Assembly (NCBI RefSeq): GCF_016865425.1
Contig: NZ_AP023355.1
Span: forward strand, 682,001-746,000
DNA length: 64,000 nucleotides
Direction of reading: 5' to 3'
Origin: Actinocatenispora thailandica
GTDB lineage: Bacteria > Actinomycetota > Actinomycetes > Mycobacteriales > Micromonosporaceae
Shown here: positions 26,117-36,719 of the stretch, piece after piece
Layout of the letters: each line of letters starts with the position of its first letter
Numbering within the stretch: the first letter of the stretch is position 1
Notes under the pieces: model-generated
Database searches by the model: none
The model's input: the letters and a program-made list of their open reading frames with translations, nothing else
Told to the model about the DNA's origin: nothing
Made by a program: the position numbers and the translations under genes

Positions 26117-27982
26117 TCACTCGAACCGGTAGTGCTTGACCGCCTGCTGGTAGACCGTCTTGTCCTTGCCGAACGAGGACTGCGGCACCGACAGGTACAC
26201 CTCGTACAGGTGGCCGTCGACCGCGGCGACCCGCCACAGCCCGTGCCGCTGCTGGCCGTTCGAGCTGAGCGTGTACTCGATCTCCGCGGCGTCGTGGCCG
26301 CCCATCTTGACGCCGGTGCGCAGGGCGATCTGGTGATAGTTCTGGTACTTCTTACCGACCTTGAGCCCGTGCCCGGCGCCGCGGAGGAAGGCCGCCGCGT
26401 TCTTACCGGTCCGGCTGGCCTGGAACATGATCCACTCGTTCCGGTCTCCCGGCGCGGCGTACTTCTGCGGATCCTTGGCGATCTGCTGCCAGTCCCTCGC
26501 CACCACGGTGCTGAACCCGGCCGGGTCGTGTACCGCCTTGGTCGGGCCGCCGGCCTGGGCAGCCGGCGTGGTCGGGTTGGTGTCCGGCTCGTCCGAGCCG
26601 ATCACCCCACCGGCGCCGAGCGCCACCACCACCAGGATGATCACCACGATCGCGGCGCCGGCACCGACCAGCCACGGGCCGAGGTGCCGCAGCTGGCGGG
26701 ACGGCGAGTGCGGCTGCTCGTACGACTCGGGGTAGCCCGGCTCCGGGTACCGCTGCGGTACCGACGCGGTGGCGCGCATCGGGTTGGCCGGGCCGCCCGG
26801 TGCCGGTGGCCCGGCCATCGGTCCCGGTCCGCCGGACACCGGCGGGCCGCTCATCGGGCCGAGCGCACCGGGCGCGGGTGCGCCGGACATCGGGTTCGGC
26901 ACGCCGGGTGCCGGTGCGCCGCTCATCGGACCGGGCGGCATCGGGCCGGGTGGCGCCTGGCCCGGCGGCATCGGGCCGGGCGACATCGGACCCGGTGACA
27001 TCGGGCCGGGTGACATCGGGCCGGGTGGCACCGGTGCCGGGCCGGGCGGGCCGGACATCGGTGCGCCGGCACCCGGCTGGGCGCCGGCGGCCAGCGGGCC
27101 GGCCAGCGCGGCACGCAGCTCGGACCGGGTGCGCTCCACGTCCCAGCGCTGGGACGGGTCCTTGACCAGCAGGCCGAACAGGATCGGGGCGAGCGGCCCG
27201 GCGTTGCGGGGCGGCTCCGGGTCCTCGTAGACGACCGCGTGCATGGTCGACAGCGGGTCACCGCGGTCGAACGGTGGGGTGCCCTGCGCCGCGGTGTAGA
27301 GCGTGACGCCCAGCGAGAACAGGTCGGACGGCGGGCCGAAGTCGGCGCCCATCGCCCGCTCCGGAGAGATGTACTGCGGGGAACCCAGGACCATGCCCGG
27401 GGTGGTGAGCGCGGCGTTCTGGTCGGTCATGATCCGGGCGACGCCGAAGTCGGTCAGCACGCACCTGCCGTCCGAGCAGATCAGCACGTTCGCCGGTTTC
27501 ACGTCGCGGTGCAGCACGCCGGCGGAGTGCGCGGCCTCCAGCGCGCCGAGCACGGACAGGCCGATCTTCGCCACCGCCCGGGGCGGCAGCGGCCCGTTCC
27601 GGCTGATCATGTCGGCGATGCTGCGGGCCTGCAGCAGCTCCATCACCAGCCAGGGGCGGTCGGCATCCTTGACCACGTCGTACATCCGGACCACCGACGG
27701 GTGCGACAGGCTCGCCGCGGCCCGCGCCTCCCGCAGGGTGCGCTCGTAGAGCGCGGCGCGCTCGTCGGCCGGGATGCCCGGCGGCAGCAGCACCTCCTTG
27801 ATCGCCACGTCGCGGCGCAGCAGGTCGTCCCAGGCGCGCCAGACGGCGCCCATGCCGCCGGAGCCGATCAGCTCGTGCAGCGTGTACCGGCCGCCGATGA
27901 CCGCGCCGGGGCTGCCGTGGCTGTCGCTCGGCGCCTGGGGCGGCTGGTCGGGGGTGCCGCCGAGGGAAGCAGGGGTGGTCAC
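26117..27982 (-). CDS. Membrane-anchored serine/threonine protein kinase (PknB-like class)
   Basis: A 621-residue bacterial Hanks-type kinase. The kinase domain (about 31-290) has GSGGMG, the VAIKE lysine, [14 protein letters not shown] and ISPER. A Pro/Gly/Met-rich linker (about 310-420) contains repeated PGPMS units. One transmembrane helix (about 442-465, [20 protein letters not shown]) leads to an extracellular domain of about 150 residues with no PASTA repeats; I do not recognise it. The kinase probably senses an external signal and phosphorylates cytoplasmic targets. GTG 27982 is preceded by GGAGGA at a suitable distance. The gene is divergent from the methylmalonyl-CoA mutase gene across about 500 bases. 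Confidence 0.93.
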   Translation of the reverse strand: MTTPASLGGTPDQPPQAPSDSHGSPGAVIGGRYTLHELIGSGGMGAVWRAWDDLLRRDVAIKEVLLPPGIPADERAALYERTLREARAAASLSHPSVVRMYDVVKDADRPWLVMELLQARSIADMISRNGPLPPRAVAKIGLSVLGALEAAHSAGVLHRDVKPANVLICSDGRCVLTDFGVARIMTDQNAALTTPGMVLGSPQYISPERAMGADFGPPSDLFSLGVTLYTAAQGTPPFDRGDPLSTMHAVVYEDPEPPRNAGPLAPILFGLLVKDPSQRWDVERTRSELRAALAGPLAAGAQPGAGAPMSGPPGPAPVPPGPMSPGPMSPGPMSPGPMPPGQAPPGPMPPGPMSGAPAPGVPNPMSGAPAPGALGPMSGPPVSGGPGPMAGPPAPGGPANPMRATASVPQRYPEPGYPESYEQPHSPSRQLRHLGPWLVGAGAAIVVIILVVVALGAGGVIGSDEPDTNPTTPAAQAGGPTKAVHDPAGFSTVVARDWQQIAKDPQKYAAPGDRNEWIMFQASRTGKNAAAFLRGAGHGLKVGKKYQNYHQIALRTGVKMGGHDAAEIEYTLSSNGQQRHGLWRVAAVDGHLYEVYLSVPQSSFGKDKTVYQQAVKHYRFE

Positions 27983-28060
27983 GAGGTGGGTCCTCCGGTA
28001 GTCGACCGCTCCCCGGTGCGGGGCGGCCTCCGAAGCGGGCATCGATGCGGAGCGGCCGGC

Positions 28061-28110
28061 AGGCCGTGTCTCAGAAAGGAGCGCGCCGGGGGTTCTGAAA
28101 CACGCCCTAG
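28061..28110. repeat. Short inverted-repeat element ending in CTAG (copy 1)
   Basis: AGGCCGTGTCTCAGAA (28061-28076) pairs with TTCTGAAACACGCCCT (28093-28108) with two mismatches, enclosing a 16-base GC-rich loop. Read on the minus strand it begins CTAGGGCGTGTTTCA, which matches the end CTAGGGCGTGTCTTCA of the element at 47847-47925. The two therefore look like members of one palindromic or MITE-like repeat family. The remaining bases of the 367-base gap from 27983 to 28349 show no gene. Confidence 0.55.
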
Positions 28111-28349
28111 TGTGGGCGGTCGGCGCACGGCGCGCAGCGTGGGGGTCTCGCCGTCCATCGCGCCATCACCTTCCGTCCATCGGGTCGTGACGCCGGGTCG
28201 GATCGGGCTCGGCGCCGGCAGGACCATCGCGTCCGGCGCACCGGCATCCGGCCAGCTCGCGGCCGGCTCCCGGCCGGCCCGGACGAGCGCGGCGCCGGTG
28301 CCGGTCGCGCGCCGGTGCGCCGGCCCGGCGCGGCGCCTACGATCGGCGC

Positions 28350-28480
28350 ATGACCGCAGCCATGCCAGGTTCCGCCGTGCCGGGTTCCGCCGTGCAGGCA
28401 CGCCGGCCGCACGCGTCGGTCGGCCCACACGGTACGTCGGGGTGGCGACAGTCCGACAGCTGGCGGCGCGAGGTGGCCCG

Positions 28481-28484
<4 letters not shown>
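28350..28484 (+). CDS. Small ORF overlapping the mutase start (leader peptide or missing N-terminus)
   Basis: ATG 28350 lies six bases after TACGAT (28338-28343), a good -10 element, and opens a 44-codon frame whose TGA (28482-28484) overlaps the mutase ATG 28481. It could be a translated leader coupled to the mutase. Alternatively its end, [10 protein letters not shown], resembles the W-containing N-terminus of acyl-CoA mutases, and a single missing base would fuse the two. The sequence itself cannot decide between these. Confidence 0.4.
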
Positions 28485-30064
<1,580 letters not shown>

Positions 30065-30123
30065 CCGGCCGCGGTACGGCGCCGGGCCGGCGTGCGGTCC
30101 GGCCGGCGCCGATGCGGCTGTGC

Positions 30124-30207
30124 GGTCCGGGTGGCGCCGAGCCGGGCGGGTGGTCCGGGTGGCGCCGAGCCGGGCGGGTGGTCCGGGCGGGCCGGCGCCG
30201 AGCCGCG
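30124..30207. repeat. 28-bp tandem repeat downstream of the mutase gene
   Basis: GGTCCGGGTGGCGCCGAGCC followed by GGGCGGGT is present twice exactly (30124-30151, 30152-30179) and a third time in altered form. The block sits just after the mutase stop and could act as a terminator region. The remaining gap up to 30596 shows no gene or clear signal beyond the leader of the next gene. Confidence 0.65.
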
Positions 30208-30596
30208 GCCGACCCGGTCGCGTGACCCCGCAGCGTCACCAGCGGTGCCGGTACGACGTTGTAGCCGGTGGTGGCCGACCGGCGCGCGGCATCCCGACGA
30301 CGGCGGCCGGCCCGCCGGCCTCCGCTGGCCGAACCCGGCCAGCGACCGCACGGGGAAGGTCGGTCGGCGTTCGGCTCGGATTCGGGGATTTCCCTGCAAC
30401 CATGCTCGGACGAGATGGTGGGACGGCCGGGGTTCCTCCGCACCGGGTGCGATTCGGCAGGTCTAGGATTCTGGCGTTCGCCGGGGATCTCGACGCCGAT
30501 CCGGCCGGTACCGCCAGATCGCCGCGCCGCCCCGGTGAGAGCGCGTTCCGTAACTGTCCGTGTTTTCCGTCGACCCGAGATCGAGACGACCCGACC

Positions 30597-31844
30597 GTGA
30601 CTGCATCCACGCTCAGCGCCGACCTGCCCACCCCGTGCGAGCCGGGTTCCGACCCGCTGCCCGACCTGCTGGCCGACTGGCTCGGCCGGCACCAGGCCGA
30701 CCTCGTCGCGCTGCGGCGGCACCTGCACGCGCATCCGGAGCTGTCCGGGCACGAGCAGAACACGGCGGCGCACCTGGCCGGCGTGCTGACCGCGGCCGGG
30801 CTGACGCCGCGGCTGCTGCCGACCGGCAACGGGGTGCTCTGCGAGGTCGGGCCGGACGACCCGGGCACCCCGCTGATCGCGCTGCGCGGGGACATCGACG
30901 CACTGCCGATGGACGACGTCAAGGACGTCCCGTACCGCTCGACCGTGGCCGGCGCCTGCCACGCCTGCGGTCACGACGTGCACGCCACGGTGGTCGCCGG
31001 GGCCGGGCTGGCGCTCGCCGAGCTGGCCCGGCGCGGCCAGTTGCCCGGCCGGGTACGGCTGCTGTTGCAGCCGACCGAGGAGAAGTTCCCGTCCGGCGCC
31101 CCGCAGATGGTCGCCGCCGGGGGGCTCGCCGACGCCCGCGCGGTGTTCGCGTTCCACTGCGACCCGAAGCTGCCCACCGGGATGGTGGGGGTCCGGTCCG
31201 GTCCGCTGACCGCGGCGGCCGACATGATGCGCATCCGACTGTCCGGTGCCGGTGGCCACACCGCCCGGCCGCACCTGACCGCCGACCTGGTCAACGCGCT
31301 GGCCAAGGTCGTCGTCGAGGTACCGGCGCTGGTCGCCCGCCGGGCCGACCCGCGCTCGGGCATCTCGGTGGTGTTCGGCGCGGTGCACGCCGGGCAGGCG
31401 GCGAACGCGATCCCGCGCGAGGGTACCGCCGAGGCCACCGTCCGGGTGCTCGATCGCGCGGCGTGGGGCGAGGCGCCGGCGCTGGTGGAGGAGCTGGTGC
31501 ACGCGGCGGCGGCCGGCACCGGCACCCGGGTCGAGGTCGACTACAGCCGCGGGGTGCCGCCGGTGGTCAACGACCGCGCCGCGGCGGCGGTGTTCGGTGC
31601 CGCGGCGACCGCCGCGCTCGGCCGCGAGCACGTGGTGGAGGCGCCGATCAGCATGGGCGGTGAGGACTTCGCCTGGTACCTGGAGCACGTCCCGGGCGCG
31701 ATGGCCCGGCTCGGGGTCGGGCGGCCGGGCGAGCAGCTCGACCTGCACCAGCCGAACTTCGACGTGGACGAGGCGGCGATCGGGCACGGCGTCCGGGTGC
31801 TGGTGCACACCGCGCTCGCCGCGCTTTCCGATCCGTCGCTGTGA
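30597..31844 (+). CDS. M20-family metal-dependent amidohydrolase
   Basis: A 415-residue peptidase-M20/hippurate-hydrolase-like enzyme. Metal-site motifs are visible: LRGDIDALPM, CHACGHDVHA, QPTEE, and a late ISMGGEDFAWY. The dimerisation domain begins around GGHTARPH. It hydrolyses an N-acyl or amide bond; the natural substrate is not evident. In mycobacteria two such genes (amiA, amiB) lie between the pmmB and lpdA genes, and here a single one occupies that place, supporting conserved order. GTG 30597 is taken as the start because it directly precedes the first conserved segment; no good ribosome site is seen. Confidence 0.92.
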   Translation: MTASTLSADLPTPCEPGSDPLPDLLADWLGRHQADLVALRRHLHAHPELSGHEQNTAAHLAGVLTAAGLTPRLLPTGNGVLCEVGPDDPGTPLIALRGDIDALPMDDVKDVPYRSTVAGACHACGHDVHATVVAGAGLALAELARRGQLPGRVRLLLQPTEEKFPSGAPQMVAAGGLADARAVFAFHCDPKLPTGMVGVRSGPLTAAADMMRIRLSGAGGHTARPHLTADLVNALAKVVVEVPALVARRADPRSGISVVFGAVHAGQAANAIPREGTAEATVRVLDRAAWGEAPALVEELVHAAAAGTGTRVEVDYSRGVPPVVNDRAAAAVFGAAATAALGREHVVEAPISMGGEDFAWYLEHVPGAMARLGVGRPGEQLDLHQPNFDVDEAAIGHGVRVLVHTALAALSDPSL

Positions 31845-31931
31845 CCGCCCCGCGACCGTCGGGCGGGAGGGCCGCGTGGCGGGCCGGCCGGACAGCGCCG
31901 CCGGTGGCCGGGACAGGCCGTACCGGCAGCC

Positions 31932-32375
31932 TCAGAGTGAGGGGCGGGCGCGGATCGCCTTGACGTAGTCGTCCGGGGCGCCGGCCTTGACCGCGGCGTC
32001 CGCGACGAGCTGCACGTGCAGCGCCGAGGGCAACCCGCCTTCGTACCCGCGCAGCACGTGCACCCGGGCGAGCTGGTCACCCTCCAGCGTCTCGACCCGC
32101 AGCCGCAGCTTGTGGTAGAGGCCGCTCTCCACGCCCTCCCACCGGTTCAGCGCCGGCTCGTCGAACTTGTGCAGGTCGTACAGCGCGACGAAGACCCGCT
32201 CGGTGGGGTCCTCGACGATGGTGGCGAGCGGGCCGTCGGTCCAGCCGAGCTCGGCGCCACCGAAGGTGAGCCGCCAGCCCTCCAACCAGCCGGTACCGAC
32301 CAGGGGGGAGTGCGGGCAGCGCTCCCGCATCAGGGCGGGATCGAGGTTCGAGCCGTACGCGGCATACAGCGACAC
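31932..32375 (-). CDS. Gamma-glutamylcyclotransferase-like protein
   Basis: A 147-residue protein starting with the GGCT-fold glycine loop YAAYGSNLDP, followed by GWRLTFGG and VFVALYDL typical of AIG2/GGCT-like proteins; a later RWEGVESGLY may supply the conserved acidic residue. Members cyclise gamma-glutamyl amines, but many bacterial homologues have no proven activity. GTG 32375 follows TAGTGT (complement of 32384-32389) by eight bases with no ribosome site, so it may be leaderless. It is divergent from lpdA and convergent with the amidohydrolase, as in related actinobacteria. Confidence 0.85.
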   Translation of the reverse strand: MSLYAAYGSNLDPALMRERCPHSPLVGTGWLEGWRLTFGGAELGWTDGPLATIVEDPTERVFVALYDLHKFDEPALNRWEGVESGLYHKLRLRVETLEGDQLARVHVLRGYEGGLPSALHVQLVADAAVKAGAPDDYVKAIRARPSL

Positions 32376-32551
32376 GGAAGGCAACACTAGTCGGGCGCAC
32401 GCCCATCTCGGGGCGACTGGCCGCACGATGATGCGTACGTCCCACTTTTCGGTACACCGCCGGTACCCCGGCTGCGGCGGCGGGCCCGGAAGGGGAGGAG
32501 AATCCGCAGGCAGGAGCTTCTCGAACCGCACGTCGCAGATCGGAGTCAGTG

Positions 32552-33943
32552 GTGGCACGCATCGTCATCGTCGGAGGCGGGCCGGCCGGGTACGAGGCGG
32601 CGCTGGTGGCCGCGCAGCTCGGCGCCGAGGTCACCCTGGTCGAGCGGGACGGTTCGGGCGGCGCCTGCGTGCTGTACGACTGCGTGCCGAGCAAGACGTT
32701 CATCGCCTCCTCCGACGTGGTCACCACGTTCCGCGGCGCCGAGGCCCTCGGAGTCCGCGCCGAGCGGGCCACCGTGGACGCGGCGGCCGTGCACGGCCGG
32801 GTGCAGCGGCTGGCCGCGAAGCAGTCCGAGGACATTCACGACAAGGTGGTGAAGTCCGGCGTCGAGGTGGTCGCCGGTACCGCCCGGCTCGCCGAGGACA
32901 CCCTCGGGCACACCCACCGGGTCCGGATCACCCCGGCCGACGGTGCCGAGTACCAGGTGGACGCCGACGTGGTGCTGCTCGCCACCGGCGCGACCCCGCG
33001 GGTGCTGCCGGACGCCCGGCCGGACGGCGAGCGGATCCTCACCTGGCGCCAGGTGTACGACCTGCCCGAACTGCCGGAGAAGCTGATCGTGGTCGGCTCC
33101 GGGGTGACCGGCGCCGAGTTCGCCTCCGCGTACCTCGCGATGGGCGTCGACGTGACGCTGGTGTCCAGCCGCGACCGGGTACTGCCCAGCGAGGACACCG
33201 ACGCGGCGGCGGCGCTGGAGAAGGTCTTCGGCGACCGCGGCATGACCGTCCTGCACCGGTCCCGGGCGGCCAGCGTGCGGCGGGACGGCGACGGGGTGCG
33301 GGTCGAGCTGACCGACGGCCGGGTGGTCACCGGCTCGCACGCGCTGATGACGGTCGGCTCGGTGCCGAACACCGCCGGGCTCGGGTTGGAGGAGTACGGC
33401 GTGGCGCTGGGCCGCGGCGGCTTCGTCACCGTCGACCGGGTGTCGCGCACCAACGTGCCGGGCATCTACGCGGCCGGCGACTGCACCGGGCTGCTGATGC
33501 TCGCCTCGGTCGCCGGGATGCAGGGCCGGATCGCGATGTGGCACGCGCTGGGCGAGGCGGTGCAGCCGCTGCGGCTGTCGACCGTGTCGGCGAACGTGTT
33601 CACCGACCCGGAGATCGCCACCGTCGGGGCCTCGCAGGCGGCCGTCGACTCGGGCCGGGTGCCGGCGCGGACCGTGATGCTGCCGCTGCGGACGAACCCG
33701 CGGGCCAAGATGCAGGGCATCCGGGACGGCTTCGTCAAGCTGTTCTGCCGGCCGGCGTCCGGGCTGGTGGTGGGCGGTGTGGTGGTGGCGCCGAAGGCGT
33801 CCGAGCTGATCCTGCCGATCGCGATGGCGATCGAACACCACCTGTCGGTGCAGCAGTTGGCGCAGACGATCACGATCTACCCGTCGCTGTCCGGCTCACT
33901 GGCCGAGGCCGCCCGGCAGTTGATGCAGCACGAGTTCGACTGA
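32552..33943 (+). CDS. lpdA: LpdA-type NAD(P)H quinone dehydrogenase (flavoprotein disulfide reductase family)
   Basis: A 463-residue two-dinucleotide-binding-domain flavoprotein: FAD motif GGGPAGYEAA, a C-x4-C pair in GGACVLYDCVPSK, NAD motif GSGVTGAEFAS and the second FAD motif GIYAAGDCTG. The C-terminal His-Glu dyad of true lipoamide dehydrogenases (HxHPTLSE) is absent and the matching segment reads IYPSLSGS. This favours the mycobacterial LpdA (Rv3303c) class, which reduces quinones, over an E3 subunit. GTG 32552 is chosen over GTG 32549 for better spacing from CGGAG. It is part of the upp to lpdA conserved order. Confidence 0.9.
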   Translation: MARIVIVGGGPAGYEAALVAAQLGAEVTLVERDGSGGACVLYDCVPSKTFIASSDVVTTFRGAEALGVRAERATVDAAAVHGRVQRLAAKQSEDIHDKVVKSGVEVVAGTARLAEDTLGHTHRVRITPADGAEYQVDADVVLLATGATPRVLPDARPDGERILTWRQVYDLPELPEKLIVVGSGVTGAEFASAYLAMGVDVTLVSSRDRVLPSEDTDAAAALEKVFGDRGMTVLHRSRAASVRRDGDGVRVELTDGRVVTGSHALMTVGSVPNTAGLGLEEYGVALGRGGFVTVDRVSRTNVPGIYAAGDCTGLLMLASVAGMQGRIAMWHALGEAVQPLRLSTVSANVFTDPEIATVGASQAAVDSGRVPARTVMLPLRTNPRAKMQGIRDGFVKLFCRPASGLVVGGVVVAPKASELILPIAMAIEHHLSVQQLAQTITIYPSLSGSLAEAARQLMQHEFD

Positions 33944-34146
33944 CCGGCGACGGTGTTCGGCGTCTTCCGAAGCGGTGGGTGCGGGGCGGCCCGGGAGCGG
34001 CTACCGTCCGGGCAGGCCCGTGCCGCGGGATGCCGAGCTTGATCCCCCGGGTATGAATTGAGTGGCCGCTGGTGCGGCGTTGTCGATGTGTGGGCGGCGG
34101 TACGGGTCGTCGACGGGATGGTTCTGGTCGAACGGGAGCGCAGATC

Positions 34147-34488
34147 ATGTCCACACCGCCGGAGCCCAGGTCGGACGAGCCGACCGTGCTGCACGGGCCG
34201 AGCCTCGGGAAGGAGTGGGACACCCTCGACCCGATCAACGGGTACAACGTGGTGCGGGTGACCGCGCACAACGCCGAGAAGCTCGGCTACCCGCGGTCGA
34301 CGGTGCCCGGGTTGAAGGTGCGCTACCTGCGGCAGCACCTGGCCGATGTGAGCAGCCTGCGAGAGGCGACCGAGGTGATCGCCGAGCGGTTGGCCCGGCA
34401 CCTGGTGCTGGTCGAGGAGCCCCAGCCGTACTCGGACATGTGGGAGACCGCGCTGCTCGAACCGCTGGCGGAGGCTCGGCGGTCCTGA
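34147..34488 (+). CDS. Small protein of unknown function
   Basis: A 113-residue acidic soluble protein with no signal peptide or membrane helix, starting at ATG 34147 after GGGAG. Recognisable only by its own pattern: GKEWDTLDPINGYNVVRV, KVRYLRQHLADV and a C-terminal WETALLEPL. I do not recognise the family. Codon bias is that of a real gene and it stands alone between lpdA and a convergent membrane protein gene. Confidence 0.7.
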   Translation: MSTPPEPRSDEPTVLHGPSLGKEWDTLDPINGYNVVRVTAHNAEKLGYPRSTVPGLKVRYLRQHLADVSSLREATEVIAERLARHLVLVEEPQPYSDMWETALLEPLAEARRS

Positions 34489-34554
34489 CGGCACCGCGGT
34501 GACGGTCGGTGCCGGGGCGGGATCTGCCGGCGGCGGCCGGCCGGTCCGGGTGCC

Positions 34555-36141
34555 TCAGCGGCTGGTGACCGGCTGGGCGAGCACCTCGGACAGCTCGGCC
34601 CGGGCCCGGTCCAGCAGCGCCCGGTCGCGGTTGTCCTGCTCGACGGTCTGGCGCAGGCTGTCCACCTGGCTGGCGATCGAGCGTTCCAGCGCGTCGTGGT
34701 CCAGCTCCGCGTAGCGCTTCGCCTCGGTGTTGCTGCGCCACCCGGAGATCGCGACCCCGACGCCCACCAGCAGCGCCAGCACGCCGAGCACGACGAGCAG
34801 CGTGCTGGCCGCGACGATCCCGATCACCCCGGCGACCAGGCCGGCTCCGGCCACCGCCAGGCCGGCGATCAGCCGGGTGGGCGAGGTCCGGTGCGACGCG
34901 TCGCGCTCCGCGCGCAGCTGGTCGAGGACGGTGGCGTCGGCGCCCGACGCGGTGACCGTGACCTCCCGGCCCCGGATCCTCGCGGTACGGGCCCGCGGCG
35001 GCGCCGACACGCCGGCGACCAGGGTGTCCGCGGCCCGGCCGAGCCAGGGCAGCGCGGCGCGCACCGCGGGGGCCCGCAGCGGGCCGGGCTCGCTGCCGAA
35101 GATGTCCTGCCGGACCAGCTCGTCGACCGACCCGACCGGCTCGTCCCACGGCTCGAACTCGGGTCGCGGCAGCCCGGACTCGACCAGCGACCGCAGCTTC
35201 TCGGCGCGGCGCAGCAGCGGCCGCTCCGGCTCGTGCCCCTCGTCGATCAGCGCGGCCAGGATCTCGCGCAACGGTTCGGCCGGATCCGTCCCGGCCGGCT
35301 CCTCCGACGGCGCGGTGCACCGCTTCGCCAGCCCGGCCAGCGCGGTCGCCACCGACCCCGCCGAGCTGCCGGACCCACCGATCGCGGTGAGCCACGCCGG
35401 CAGCCGGTCCGGTCGCTCCGCCTCGCCGGCCGGGTCCGCCGGGCCGTCCTCCTGCGCACCGCTGCGCGGCTCGGGGACCACCGGGCCGGTACCGGCGTCC
35501 GGCCGGCCGAGCGCGCTGACCAGGGCGCTGACCAGCAGCGCGGTCCCCGGTGAGCCGAACGCACCGGCCGCGGTGGCGCGCCACATCGCCCGCGCCGAGC
35601 GGGTCACCGGGCCGCCCGGCGCCGGCAGCAGCGCGGCCAGCTGCACCGCGCTGAGATCGACCGGACCGGCCAGCCGCAGCGCCGCGGTGAGGAAGTAGCG
35701 GGTCCGCGGGCCGTCCAACTCGGTGGCCTGCTCGATGTGCCGGGCCGCGGTCGCGTCGTCGTCGGTCAGCTGCGCGTACAGCGCGCGGGTCGCCGGCACC
35801 AGCCAGTACCCCGGCACCTCCGGCAGGTCCGGCGGCACCACGGTGGCGCCGGCGGACAGCTGGCCGATCAGCTCGCGCACCGCATGCCGCACCACCGCCG
35901 GCTTGCTGTACACCATCAGCTCGGCGCGGATGTCGGACAGCTCGACGAACGCGTCGAACGCGGCGGCGATCCGGTTCACCTTCGCGGACAGGTTGCCCTC
36001 GATCGCGGACAGCCGGCTGCGCAGCCGGGACGACTGCGCGTACGCACCGGAGATGGCCGCGTCCAGGTCCTCGATCTGCTGCCGCTGGCGCCGGTCGTAC
36101 CAGTCGCCGTCACCGAGCCACCAGGCCACGTCCTCGTTCAT
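34555..36141 (-). CDS. Large protein of unknown function with coiled coil and two membrane helices
   Basis: A 528-residue protein. The N-terminal 80 residues look like a coiled coil (RRQRQQIEDLDAAISG...). The middle is Ala/Pro-rich and contains a low-complexity stretch. Two hydrophobic segments near 425-475 (AGLAVAGAGLVAGVIGIVAAS and LVVLGVLALLVGVGVAI) form a likely hairpin in the membrane, followed by another coiled-coil tail. ATG 36141 has an excellent AGGAGG upstream. The protein could be a membrane-tethered scaffold, but no family is recognised. It precedes a 2H phosphoesterase and an acyl-CoA carboxylase gene transcribed in the same direction. Confidence 0.75.
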   Translation of the reverse strand: MNEDVAWWLGDGDWYDRRQRQQIEDLDAAISGAYAQSSRLRSRLSAIEGNLSAKVNRIAAAFDAFVELSDIRAELMVYSKPAVVRHAVRELIGQLSAGATVVPPDLPEVPGYWLVPATRALYAQLTDDDATAARHIEQATELDGPRTRYFLTAALRLAGPVDLSAVQLAALLPAPGGPVTRSARAMWRATAAGAFGSPGTALLVSALVSALGRPDAGTGPVVPEPRSGAQEDGPADPAGEAERPDRLPAWLTAIGGSGSSAGSVATALAGLAKRCTAPSEEPAGTDPAEPLREILAALIDEGHEPERPLLRRAEKLRSLVESGLPRPEFEPWDEPVGSVDELVRQDIFGSEPGPLRAPAVRAALPWLGRAADTLVAGVSAPPRARTARIRGREVTVTASGADATVLDQLRAERDASHRTSPTRLIAGLAVAGAGLVAGVIGIVAASTLLVVLGVLALLVGVGVAISGWRSNTEAKRYAELDHDALERSIASQVDSLRQTVEQDNRDRALLDRARAELSEVLAQPVTSR

Positions 36142-36179
36142 GCTCGTCCTCCTGCACACCGCGACACGACGGCCGCCGG

Positions 36180-36695
36180 TCAGCCGATCGGTCGGTACAA
36201 CCCGCGGGAGTGGTCGGCGACCGCCGCGGAGCGTAGCGACGCGGTGATCGGCAACGCATCGAGGCACAGCCCGACCGCCCGCGCCAGGTCGGCCCACGGT
36301 ACCTGCTGGGACACCGTGCAGTGGGGGACCCACGCACCGGGCCGGTACACCGCGTCGACCTCGATGCCGGCCTCGGTCAGCCGGCGGTGTACCGCTTCGT
36401 GCCGGGCGAGCAGCCCGGCGTGCGGCACCGGGCCCAGCCACAGCACCCGGCCGGGGAACTCGCCGACCGAACTGAACTCGACCTCGATGCCGTCCGGCGG
36501 CAGCAGCCCGGACACCGCGTCGGCCACCCGCTGCGCGTCGAACCGGCGGGCCACCGCGAACGACAGGTGCGGCCGGTGCAGCCGGTGGGTGTGCTCCCGC
36601 AGGCTCGGGATCCCGGCCTGCTCGAACGCGTCCCACAGCCGGCGCAGCCGGGCCTGGGCGGCACCGTCGAAGTACACCTCGATCGCGGCGACCAT
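36180..36695 (-). CDS. 2H phosphoesterase (2'-5' RNA ligase/LigT-like)
   Basis: A 171-residue protein with the two conserved tetrapeptides of the 2H superfamily, HLSF and HCTV, about 80 residues apart, and the usual duplicated alpha/beta architecture. Members open cyclic phosphates or ligate RNA ends; the substrate in actinomycetes is unknown. It ends 38 bases before the start of the gene of unknown function and begins 24 bases after the stop of the biotin carboxylase gene, so the three may share a transcript. Confidence 0.85.
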   Translation of the reverse strand: MVAAIEVYFDGAAQARLRRLWDAFEQAGIPSLREHTHRLHRPHLSFAVARRFDAQRVADAVSGLLPPDGIEVEFSSVGEFPGRVLWLGPVPHAGLLARHEAVHRRLTEAGIEVDAVYRPGAWVPHCTVSQQVPWADLARAVGLCLDALPITASLRSAAVADHSRGLYRPIG

Positions 36696-36719
36696 CCGAC
36701 GCCTCCCCGTCCGGGCCGC

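Noticed and set aside
26900..27050. Pro/Gly/Met repeats suggesting a repeat array or mobile element
   Set aside because: They encode the PGPMS linker of the membrane kinase, in frame, so they are part of that protein.
27239..28480. In-frame extension of the methylmalonyl-CoA mutase reading frame by over 400 codons upstream
   Set aside because: It runs across the kinase gene on the other strand, has no mutase similarity, and a good ribosome site stands at 28481.
32552..33943. Dihydrolipoamide dehydrogenase (E3) of a 2-oxoacid dehydrogenase complex
   Set aside because: The C-terminal His-Glu dyad is missing and no E1/E2 genes are near, so the LpdA quinone reductase class fits better.
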